Assembly (NCBI GenBank): GCA_031835245.1
Contig: JAVKOQ010000359.1
Coordinates: 1-51,613 of the forward strand
DNA: 51,613 nucleotides
DNA from: Balamuthia mandrillaris
Lineage: Eukaryota > Discosea > Longamoebia > Balamuthiidae
Direction: 5' to 3'
In this document: piece by piece, positions 43,075-51,613 of the stretch
Layout of the letters: every line of letters begins with the position of its first letter
Numbering within the stretch: the first letter of the stretch is position 1
The notes under the pieces: generated by a model
The model's database searches: none
Told to the model about the DNA's origin: nothing
Seen by the model: only the letters and a program-made list of their open reading frames with translations
Made by a program: the position numbers and the translations under genes

Positions 43075-43359
43075 TCACTCGACCACCAACTTCCTGGACC
43101 CATACATGTGACTGATGGTGGCCTGCCGCTCCACCACTTGGAGGTCCTGCCTGGCCCGGAAGACCAGCTGCTCCAGCTGCTTGGGGTCCGTGACGGCTCG
43201 GTTCTCCTCGAAGCCCTCTCTCGCTCGGCGCTTGGTGTACTCCCTGAAATTGTAGTTGGAGAACTTGGTGGCGTTCCTCAGGAACTGCTTGTAGAGGCTC
43301 AGCACGTTGAGCCTGTGCGAGGCCGCAGCGGCCGTCAGCGTGGAGCTTGTTGCAGACAT
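43075..43359 (-). CDS. LYRM4: ISD11 / LYR motif-containing protein 4
   Basis: A single exon of 94 aa, close to the human length. It reads RLNVLSLYKQFLRNATKFSN, where LYK stands in the LYR position, then YNFREYTKRRAREGF, a central helix (DPKQLEQLVFRARQDLQVVE) and the end RQATISHMYGSRKLVVE. The block KFSNYNFREY and the terminal KLVVE are diagnostic of ISD11. This mitochondrial protein stabilises the cysteine desulfurase NFS1 with acyl carrier protein in Fe-S cluster assembly. ATG 43359 is chosen because it starts just before the Ser/Thr/Ala-rich N-terminal part; an upstream in-frame extension is possible. It shares a short divergent promoter with the F-box/WD40 gene. Confidence 0.93.
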   Translation of the reverse strand: MSATSSTLTAAAASHRLNVLSLYKQFLRNATKFSNYNFREYTKRRAREGFEENRAVTDPKQLEQLVFRARQDLQVVERQATISHMYGSRKLVVE

Positions 43360-43655
43360 AGTCGTGTGTCTCTGTTCTTCTTCTCCTCCTTTTGCTTTTC
43401 TATATGTCGACATAAATAGGATGTGGTTACGTCATACGACGAATGATCGGAATATCATGTCGACATGGAAAGATACGATTACGTCAACTTCGGTTATAAT
43501 TGTCGACATATCGATGATGTCAGCTAATTGAGCTCAAAAGGTTCAGCAGCTGTGTACCACAATATATGTGTCGACATGTGGAAAAGCTCAAGAGTTATTG
43601 CTCCAATTGGTCACGATTTGTCCAGCAATTTCTTTTCATTGCAACAACAAAAAGG
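43360..43655. promoter_or_regulatory. Bidirectional promoter with four GTCGAC palindromes
   Basis: The 296-bp gap between two divergent genes has GTCGAC at 43406-43411, 43459-43464, 43502-43507 and 43570-43575. Three of these are extended palindromes (atgtcgacat or tgtcgaca). Intervals are about 45-70 bp. Such regular repetition between two heads is the clearest example of the motif in the window. Confidence 0.6.
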
Positions 43656-44071
43656 ATGAAGCCAACCACCGCCGGCGGTGGTGCAACGAAGAAGATGAAC
43701 AACCTGGTCGCGCAGCTGCCTTTCGAGTTGGGCGTTCATGTGTTCTCTTTCCTTTCTCTACCTGATATTTCTCAAGGTAACGTAATTTTGTTTCTTTCAT
43801 CTCTCTCTCTCTCTCTTTTTTTTTTTTAATATTTTCATCGCAATCTTCTTCTTCGTTTGATTTATTTTTTTCAAATATATTATTTATTATTCAAAAACAA
43901 AAAGCCTCACTCGTTTGCAAAGAATGGAACGACCTCGCCAACGATCAACTCCTCTGGAAGTCTCTCTACCGTAAATACTGGCACGTCAAAAATCTCTCTG
44001 CTACATTCATGGATAGGCTTCTTTCTTCTTCTTCTTCTTCTTCTTCTTCTTCTTCTTCTTCTTCTTCTTCT

Positions 44072-44135
<64 letters not shown>

Positions 44136-45712
44136 CCTCTCCTCCTTCGGCTTCCCTCCGCGCCAAAGAGGAGAAAGGGCAAGTAGCTACCGAAGAGAAC
44201 AACTACAAAGACATGTTCCTCAACAAAAAGGCGCTGGAGGAGAGTTGGTTCCACCAGCGGTTCGTGGAGTACAACGTCAGGGAGGAGGAGGCTCACCCCA
44301 ACGCCTCCGTCAACGACCTCCTGTTCTTCTCCTCCTCCTCCACCCTTATCACCGTCTCCGATGATCAGACCGTTAAAATTTGGGCGCCTTCTTCTTCTTC
44401 TTCTTCTTCTTCTTCTTCTTCTTCTTCTTCTTCTTCTTCTTCTTCACAAAAGTCCAGAAAAGAAGAACAGACTTCACCTGCTTCTTCGATTATTCAATGC
44501 ACTGCAGTTCTTTCGGGGCACGAGTCGATTGTCTTTTGCGTGGACGCGTGCAACGACGGCAACACCATTGTAACCGGCTCGTTTGACAACAGCTTCATTC
44601 TTTGGCAAAAAACGGAGAACGAAGAGAGCAAAAATAACACCACCAACGAAGGAGCAACACCTCTCTACCAACAACATCGTTGCAAAGGTGCTCATTCCGG
44701 TGGAGTGGATGATATCGTTTTGCTATCGTCTTTTTCTTCTTCAGATGGACATCGGCAAAATGGAGATGTCGTGTTGACCTGTGGAGGCAAAGAGCCGGAT
44801 ATTAAAGTGTGGGATATGGAAGCGGGGCTGAAGCAAGTGGGAGCCTTCCAAGGGCATAAAGGAAGAGTGTTTAATATAGAGGCATCACCGGAGGACAACT
44901 TGTTGGTGAGTGCTGGCAGCGGTGGCACTTTTCGTATTTGGGTTTGTTGCTTTCTTTTCTTTCCTTCTTTCTTTCGTTACCTTTTAACCATTCAAATTCT
45001 TTGTTGAACAATTCAACAAAGGATTTACGAACGAGGGATTGTATTTTGACAGTGAGTAGACACAGCCCGGATGCTCCTTCCCACACGCTCATAGAGACCA
45101 TCAAGATCCAAGGCTGTATTGTTGGCACCGGAGATAGCATGGGTTCTCTTTCTCGCTTTATTATTTTCCCATTCTGCTCTTCTCTCGTCTCTCTATTCTC
45201 ATTCATTATTCTGTCAACAGGATACTCGAGACTTTGGGACTTGCGAAGCGTCAGACAACAGCAGGAAGGAGGCTCTCAGTATTGGCTGGAGCCGTTCGCC
45301 ACGTTCAACGCGAGCATGTACCGCGTGTGCTCGCTGTGGTTCGACCGGACCAAGTTGGTCACCTTGGAGGGCACCACCACCATTAACATGTGGGATCTTC
45401 GTCTCTCGTCGCAACAGCCAACGACTACTACCCTTGGGGCAGATGGGGTGTATCAAAGCCCTTTTGCTAGCTTAGCATTTGAGCAACCTTGGTTAGCATT
45501 TCTTCTATCTTGTTCTACTTGCTTCATTCTCTTTCTGCTTTCTTCTTGCTGACAAGCAAACAAGGTGCGTGCAAGGAGACGAGAGAGCACTAGTGGTTGG
45601 CGGCAGACAAGGCAACATCCGCATTTTGGATTTCGGACAAGATGCTCCCTCACCACCGCATGCCGCCGGTTCCTCTTCCAAAAAGAAAAACGCCAACTGC
45701 CTGCTGCAATGA
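43656..45712 (+). CDS. F-box/WD40-repeat protein with poly-Ser and poly-Ala tracts
   Basis: Five exons join in phase (43656-43776, 43905-44941, 45022-45142, 45221-45491, 45565-45712), about 565 aa. The N-terminal F-box reads QLPFELGVHVFSFLSLPDIS with SLVCKEWNDLANDQLLWKSL. WD40 blades follow: TLITVSDDQTVKIW, NDGNTIVTGSFDNSFILW, VVLTCGGKEPDIKVWDM, EDNLLVSAGSGGTFRIWDLR, GYSRLWDLRSV, TTINMWDLR and NIRILDF. F-box/WD40 proteins are substrate receptors of SCF ubiquitin ligases. Three homopolymer runs from TTC and GCT microsatellites interrupt the protein: Ser then Ala after the F-box (44024-44130), and Ser inside a blade (44387-44452). These are inserted in surface loops and are probably length-variable. 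The stop at 45712 is 47 bp from the opposing gene. Confidence 0.88.
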
Positions 45713-45759
45713 AGCAGAACAGAGATTCCTTGTCTTCTCTTGATAAACTAGATATTGTT

Positions 45760-48700
45760 TTATTGAGGCGGTCGATGGTGATGAACGTAAAAACTGTTGG
45801 CTCCTGTGGTGTTGTTGTTATTGTTGTTTTCTTCAAACTCAACGGTGGCTGCTTTTATCTTCCTTTGCACTCCAACCAGAGCAGAAGAAGTTGATGGTGA
45901 TGAAAGAGAAGCAACAGCAGCCATTGCCGCCAAGTTCGGTAGTGTGGCTGGCGAAGCAGAAGAAGGAACGGAAGAGGAAGAAGGAGCAGAGGCAGTCAGA
46001 GAAGAAATAGGAGGAAGAATAGAAGTTGTCGTTTTTGGAGGGGCAAGTGGAGAAGGGGTGTTGGGAAAGGACGGGAGAGAAGAATTTGTCTTGTGGAGTA
46101 ATTGGTCGAAAGAGAGCTTTGGGGCGAGTCGTTCTTTTATGGGCCGAAATGGAGAATAAGGAGATGATGCAGAAGGAGGAGTTGCGTGATTGTTGTTGGG
46201 AACAGCGAAAGAAGGAAGTGAAAATGTTGCTGTCACTGTTGTTGCTTTGGCTGCTTTACGACGAGGAAGAGAAGAAGCTGAAGGAGAAGTGGAGTAAGCA
46301 TCTGCATCGACTAAAGAGGATGCCACAAAGCTAAGATCGGCCAAATTACTACTTGGCTCTCCTTCTGTTTCTTCTTCTCGCTCTTCTTTCTCTTCTGCTT
46401 CCATTTGTTCTTCTTCCCCGCTTCGTGATTGAAGTTGATGGATATGATTTTCGTTTGCTAACGCGGAAGACTCGAAAGAGAAAGATGACTCTTCTTGCGT
46501 TTCAAATTCTGGGTCCTCTATTCCGTCTTCTTCTTGTTCTTCTTTGGTTGTAGTTAAATCAGTTGTAACTTTTTTGTTTGCTCTTCGACGCGAAGTTGTT
46601 TGCGAAAGCTTCCGTTTCTTGGGAGGAGGTGCTCCCCCTGCGGACGATTCAATGTCTTGTTTCGTTAAACAAACTGTGTTGTTTGTTGGTAAGTTAGTGC
46701 GAAAAGGATTCTACAAAAAGAGAAAAGAGGGAAAAGAGAGAAAAGCTACCAAAATCTTCGGGTTTTCGCAAACGATGTGTGTAGATCCAAAGCTTGTGAA
46801 CCGAGTCAAAACGAACGCACGGATCCTTTTCGCTTTGCAAGCGATCCAAAGCGCCGCTCACAACCGTGTTAATTTGTGCATCGGTTACTCCTTCTGCTAC
46901 CCATCTGTTGTTGTGTTTGGGTTAAACTGTAAGATAAAGACAAAAGAAACAAACAAGAAAAAACTTACTGAGAATCCTTGAGCAACAGAGCGACATCAGG
47001 ACGAGTGCCAACGCTGCCAGGCAGCCGGGCAGCAGCGTCACGGACCAGACATAACAGGTTGATGTGGGCCGGTCTGTCGGTTTTCAATAAAAAGTGTTCT
47101 CTTGCTTTATTCATTGGGTTGCCTATAAGAGAGAGAGAGAGAGAAGTTGGTAAGAAATAGAAAGGAAAGACTTCAAAGAAAGAAGTACCAAGTCCGCGCT
47201 TAAGCGGAGCAACAATGCAATGGCTGCCTTTATAGTTGTAGTAAAAGGGTTGATTGGGTTCCGTATAACGCAACCGCTCCTGTTTCCGAAAGGATTCGGT
47301 CTCTTCGTCGTCTGTTGGTTCAATGGTTTGAGTGCACTTCAATTGACGATAAGCCACCATTTCTATTCTCCTGTTTTCATTTCATAGATAATAAATAATT
47401 AAATATGAAACACCAATAAGTTCAAGCCAAAGGGAGGACAAATAGAGAGAGAACAAAAAGAGAAAAGAATGGCGGAAGAAAAAGGTACCCCTTGTTGTTC
47501 AAAAGCTTGCGACCAGCTACAAAGTGAAAGATTTCTTCCAGAGTTTGCAGTTGTTCATCGTTGGACTGGTGATCTGTAAGAATTTTTCAAACAGTGAGAC
47601 CAAGCAACATACAAAAAAAAATGAAGAGTGCTCTTTGCTTTCAAGGAGATAGAAACGTGAGTAGAATGACAAGATGATGGTACCTAACCACCGCCACAAC
47701 TTTTTGTTGGAATCATACTTGAGGAAAGGGTCGGCAGTGTTCATTGTAAGTGGTGCGCCGGAAGGTGACTTTAACGGAGACGCAAAGGAACAAGAACTAG
47801 ATGACAAAGAACAAGAAGAAGAAGAAGAAGCAGTTGGCGAAGACGCAGCAGTAGAGGTAGAAGACGAAGAAGTTCCGGAGAAAAGCATAGCAGGAGAGAG
47901 AGCAGGAGGAGCAGCCAGGAAGCGTAACGCCAACTTCACAAACTGACGAAGAGAAAACGAAGGAAGAACGTTCTCTCTTACTTCGGGAGTCTTTTTCATT
48001 TTCGCCACCAGATTATCAAACGTGGCGACGTACTTGAAGGATCTAAAAGCTTCTTTCAAACGCATGAACATGACGAAAGCAACTGGCTTCTTCTTTTTGG
48101 CCTTCTTCTTTCGTCTTGTTTTGTTTGTGTTCGAGCGAGAAGAACTTGTGGCATTTTCTCCTTCTGGGGAAGATTCTTCTTCTGCAACATCATTTTTGTT
48201 TTCATCACCTCCGTCCTCTTCTTCTACTTCTTCATTATTTTCCTCTTCTTGATCGTATGCATTTAATGTCGCTTCTTCTGCTCTTTCATCTGCATCGTCC
48301 CCAACTCTTCTCTTTTTCTTCTTCTTCAGCTTCTTCTTGTGTGCTTCATTTGTTGATGATGTTCTCTTTGATGTCGCTGAAGTGGACGAACGGCGTCGAC
48401 GACTTCCACCATTTCTTCGACGACTTGAAGAGGAAGAACTAGGTTTAGTAGCAGCCAACATCGCTGAGGCTGAGGAAGAATACTCATCTTCGCTCGTGTC
48501 CGTTTCATCGCCAGCTGATAACATCGAAGATGGGGAAGAAACAGCAGAAGACGAAGATGAAAGCGGTTCTACACTTCTTCGCTCGTGAGAAGAGAGATGA
48601 AGAAAAGGCGGAACTTGAGCCATGAGCGCCTTTTCTTTTGGCGTTTGAGCGCTGAAACCCGCCGTTTGCTTCAACGTAAGTATTCTTCTCAGCAATTTGC

Positions 48701-49349
48701 GTTGACGCACGATGGATGAGAGTTGTTGCTGTTGTCGTTGCAATTGCTTTAGCTGTTGTCGAGAGGCTGCCACAGCGCGATGATAGTGACCCTCTAAATT
48801 TAGAGATATAAACGTCAGACAAATAATAAAATAACAATAGCAAAACAATAAACATAAAACTAAACATGAATTGAAACTTAACTAGAAAAGAGAAACGTAC
48901 GTTTAAATTGTTGATGGAAACGTTGAATAGGATTTCCAAAGAAAAAGTTTTCGCCTTCAAAAAGATCTTTGATGAGAGCTTCGCGTTTTTGTTTCATCTC
49001 TTCGTCTTCTTCGCCTTCTTCGCTTTCCATTTTCGCCACTTCTGCTGTTCGCTTTGTTTCTTCCTTGACATCATTTTCTTTGCTATCTTCGTTCTCTTCT
49101 ATTTCAATTTTCTCACCGTTTTCTTCTAATGGAGCCGCATTTGCGGATTCATCACTGTCCACAACATCCATCATCGAAAACGAATCTCCTTTTTCTTCTT
49201 CGCCTTCTGTCACTGCCAGTTGTGTAGCTTTGTCTGTAGGTTGTTTGTTTTGAGGGTGATAGAGTTCCTTCTCTGTGACTGGCGGCAAATATTGCTATGA
49301 ACAGAAAAAATAAATTAGCAAAATAATACAAACGAGAAGAGGGAACAGA

Positions 49350-49380
<31 letters not shown>

Positions 49381-50624
49381 ACACATACCATTAAACTAGA
49401 GCGTTCTTCGGCGTTCAAGTGATTATTCCACGTATCCATGTTGAGCAAGAGGGAAAGGTCAGAAAGGGTGCCCAGCTCAGAGGGCAACCACGTGGTGTCG
49501 TCTAGTGGCATTCCCTCCGCCCAACAGGGCTCCCAAGGGTAGGTCTCTGCTTTTTCTTTTTTCTTCTCCTTTTCCTTTTTCTTCGTCAATTTTGGCTTCT
49601 CCTTCTCCTTTCTCTTTTCCTTGGAGGGCTTCTTCTCTTTCTTGCTGCGTTTCGTTGTGGCGGTTTCTTCATGATTGTGATGGTGATGTCTTGTGGACAA
49701 CGATTTCTTTTTGGTTGCGTTGATGTCATCTTTGCGGCCTTCTTCGTCGTTGTTGACGAGTTTGTTCTTTGTTTGCAGTTTTCTTCCTGCAGACAACGGA
49801 GAGAAAGAGGATGACGAAGAACTGTCTTGTTTCTTTTTTGCATCGCTGCTTGATTGTCTTTTGGAAGTGGAGGAAGAAGAGGACTTGGAGGTCGTTTTCG
49901 AACGTGATTTGCTTAGTTTTTCCTTCTTCTCTCCTACCGACTCTGTCTTCCTCTTTTTGGTTCTCGCCTTCTTTACCTTTTGTTCTGCTTCTCCTCCTGC
50001 AGTTTCCTCTTTGCTTTCTCCATTATCCTCCTTTGTGGCTGCTCTCTTCCGTTTAACTCCTCTTTCCCTGCCGTTGGTTTTCTCCTCACTGTTGTTGCTC
50101 GTTTTGCTTCTCTTCTTCTGCACTTTCTTTGTTGGCGTCGTTCCTTCCCCTCCCTTCTCGCTCTTAGGTTGTTGTGGAAGAGAAGAAGAAGTGAGTCTAG
50201 GATTCTGCTTCTGAAACTTTTCTCGTAGGCTTTGCAGCTTGCTCAGCTTCTTCTTCAAGGGCAGAGGAGCCACCAGTGGGGTGTGAGGAAGCGCCACCGT
50301 TGTCGTGGTGGCTGCTCTCATAGCAGCAGCTGCAGAAGAAGAGAAAGGAGAAGCGAGCGATGAGGACAAAGACGCTGGTCTGCCAAGATCTTGTTCGGCG
50401 GCGGCTGTTGCCATCAAAAGAAGATCAGGCTGCTGTTGTTCTCTGCCTTCTTCGGTGTTGTTCGGAGCAGCAGCATAAGAGGAAGAAGAAAGCGTTGAGG
50501 TTGGTTGTCCCATCCAAGAAGAAGAGGAGAACATTTCGTGTTCTTCAGGCAGCTGCTCGTCCGTTTTCAACAGCAGATTCTTCAACGAAGCTGCCGAAGA
50601 AGCGGAAGATGGTTGATGCATCAT
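45760..50624 (-). CDS. NFRKB homologue, INO80 chromatin-remodelling complex subunit
   Basis: Multi-exon minus-strand gene. ATG 50624 starts the coding sequence (MMHQPSSASSAA). A Lys/Ser-rich disordered region is followed by a DEUBAD-type segment (PYPWEPCWAEG-like, TTWLPSELGTLSDLSLLLNM, DTWNNHLNAEERSSLM, then LPPVTEKE across an intron). Further exons give EGHYHRAVAASRQQLKQLQR, PVAFVMFMRLKEAFRSFKY, a winged-helix pair (DRPAHINLLCLVRDAAARLP, GTRPDVALLLKDSQ) and INTVVSGALDRLQSEKDPCV with KLWIYTHRLRKPEDF. The last three blocks closely follow the NFRKB winged-helix region. The C-terminus is Ser/Pro-rich and ends at 45760. In animals NFRKB binds and restrains the deubiquitinase UCH37 through its DEUBAD within INO80. 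The middle exon is unusually rich in poly-Ser, Glu and Lys tracts. Exact edges of the internal introns are approximate. Confidence 0.85.
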
Positions 50625-51115
50625 TGGCCAAGATTTTTCCAAAAACAAAAATGAGGTGAGAGGATGAGCGGGGAACCTGAGGCATTCTAGCGTGAGTGTT
50701 CAGGTCGAAAAAGAAAGTTAAAAAAAAAACTTAATCAGTCTGTTTACCTTTGCGTCGCTCACCAAAAAAAAAAACAAAATCAAAGTCGCAGTGGAGATTA
50801 TCTGCTTTGCCCCAAAATTCTTCAGACGATCGTCTCTCTGCTCTGTCGAGCGTGATTCGTGACGCTCCTCTTTGGGGGTTGTTTAAAAAAAAAAACTCTC
50901 CCTCCCTTCAAATTTTTTTAAAATCCAAACCTGGGTGAGGAGCGAAAGAGGTGATAGGGTGGGTGGGAGGGAAAGGAAATAAACAAAAAATGAGAGGAAG
51001 GGGGAAGACGCGTTTTTTTCCGCCCCTTCTCCACTCCTCTCCTCCTAGCACCACCTTTTTTTGTTTGTTTGTTTGGGTGTCCCCCCATTTATCGTTCTCT
51101 CCGTCTTTTTTTTTG

Positions 51116-51129
51116 GTTGCCATGGAAAC
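51116..51129 (+). promoter_or_regulatory. RFX-type X-box, site 1
   Basis: gttgccatggaaac fits the X-box consensus GTNRCC-N(0-3)-RGYAAC closely and matches the strong RFX-bound form. It is followed nine bases later by GTCGAC. Confidence 0.55.
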
Positions 51130-51174
51130 AAACTTTTGTCGACCCAAAGCATTTTCAGTCGACACAAGTGGTAG

Positions 51175-51188
51175 GTTGCCATGGAAAC
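51175..51188 (+). promoter_or_regulatory. RFX-type X-box, site 2
   Basis: An exact second copy of gttgccatggaaac, 59 bp after site 1, again followed about ten bases later by GTCGAC (51198). The X-box plus GTCGAC pair is therefore repeated as a unit. Confidence 0.55.
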
Positions 51189-51538
51189 AGGAAACTTGTC
51201 GACAGAGATCATCGATGGATTTTGTACTTTTTGTCGACTCTCACGTAATTTTTCCTGAAATGGTAAACGAAAGATGGTGAATGAAAATGGCCTCCAAAAC
51301 GCGTCGATAGGTCAACTCGGTTTTATTGCCACCAGCGAGACAGGGCTGCGTTTTGAGAGAGGGAAAACTATGCCCAAGGTAGCCTAACAAATTCTTTTTT
51401 TTGGTGAATTCGTCTATTCTCTTTCTTTTTCTTCTTTTTTCCACTTCTCGTTTTCTATATTGTTTCACGCCGCTTCCTCGTTTGCATTACACAACGGTTG
51501 TCATTAACGAACAACAAGCACAAGCAACACAAGCACAA

Positions 51539-51613
51539 ATGGCAGGTGTACTCAGCTTCACGATCGTAGCCGGCAAGGACCTGGCCGCCAAGGACATGAA
51601 CGGCAAATCCGAC
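51539..51613 (+). CDS. C2-domain protein, N-terminal start only
   Basis: ATG 51539 opens a frame of 25 codons to the window edge: LSFTIVAGKDLAAKDMNGKS and then D. This is the first strand of a C2 domain (the L-x-V-x-V-x-x-G-x-x-L-x-x-x-D-x-x-G-x-S-D pattern). The Asp residues of the Ca2+-binding loop 1 are in place, so calcium-dependent phospholipid binding is expected. The rest lies outside the window. Confidence 0.75.
   Translation, partial: MAGVLSFTIVAGKDLAAKDMNGKSD

Larger units (their letters stand above)
50625..51538. promoter_or_regulatory. Divergent intergenic region between NFRKB and the C2 gene
   Basis: About 900 bp without a supported gene. It holds A-runs (50718-50780), and on the side of the C2 gene two X-box-like sites and four GTCGAC motifs (51138, 51158, 51198, 51233). 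A T/C-rich stretch (51410-51470) and an ACAAGCA-rich leader precede the ATG. Confidence 0.6.

Noticed and set aside
44009-44460. The TTC/GCT tracts as a CRISPR-like or minisatellite array
   Set aside because: They are pure trinucleotide runs inside a coding exon with no spacers, in a eukaryotic genome.
1-51613. tRNA, rRNA or other structured RNA genes
   Set aside because: I looked for tRNA A/B boxes with acceptor pairing and for rRNA signatures while reading and saw none convincing. A covariance-model scan would be needed to exclude small RNAs.

Overview
The window is nuclear DNA of a free-living protist. Genes lie on both strands and are split by many short GT-AG introns that are pyrimidine-rich on the sense strand. 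Intergenic gaps are short and simple-sequence tracts (CT, TTC/GAA) are very abundant. The gene content (FAF/USP9X-type deubiquitinase, alpha-kinase, NRBF2-like protein, Rap1, NFRKB/INO80, ISD11) is typical of the opisthokont-amoebozoan side of the tree. I infer an amoebozoan of the Acanthamoeba/Balamuthia kind; the sequence does not prove the species.

Layout. 1-8426 (+) is the 3' part of a very large USP9X/FAF-type ubiquitin hydrolase. 8642-14710 (+) holds two paralogous membrane-anchored CAP (SCP/PR-1) proteins flanking a 1.79-kb Harbinger-like DNA transposon with terminal inverted repeats and an alpha-kinase gene with an N-terminal zinc motif. 15075-17079 (+) is an unrecognised polytopic membrane protein. 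On the minus strand follow an MIT/coiled-coil protein resembling NRBF2/Atg38 (17105-18586), an N-formylglutamate amidohydrolase-like enzyme (18806-20219) and two F-box paralogues, one with an EF-hand (20541-23455). 24014-32794 (+) is a tandem array of a small secreted protein family: one decayed copy, interrupted by a copia-type LTR retroelement fossil, and three intact three-exon copies, with duplicated intergenic blocks.

32978-35611 (-) is a Rap1 telomere-protein homologue (BRCT, Myb, SAP-like, RCT). 36010-38270 (+) is a zinc-finger, transposase-like gene inside a candidate element with short inverted ends. 39941-42040 (-) encodes a secreted protein made of about 80 near-identical D/G/Y repeats, whose antisense strand is also open. 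43075-43359 (-) is ISD11/LYRM4, divergent from an F-box/WD40 gene (43656-45712, +), which ends 47 bp from the 3' end of an NFRKB homologue (45760-50624, -). The last 75 bases start a C2-domain gene whose promoter carries two perfect RFX-type X-boxes.

Across the window the SalI-like palindrome (T)GTCGAC(A) recurs in short intergenic regions, often two to four times per promoter, and looks like a core regulatory element of this genome. No tRNA, rRNA or CRISPR was found. All functions are read from protein motifs by eye; intron borders were set from GT/AG and phase agreement.
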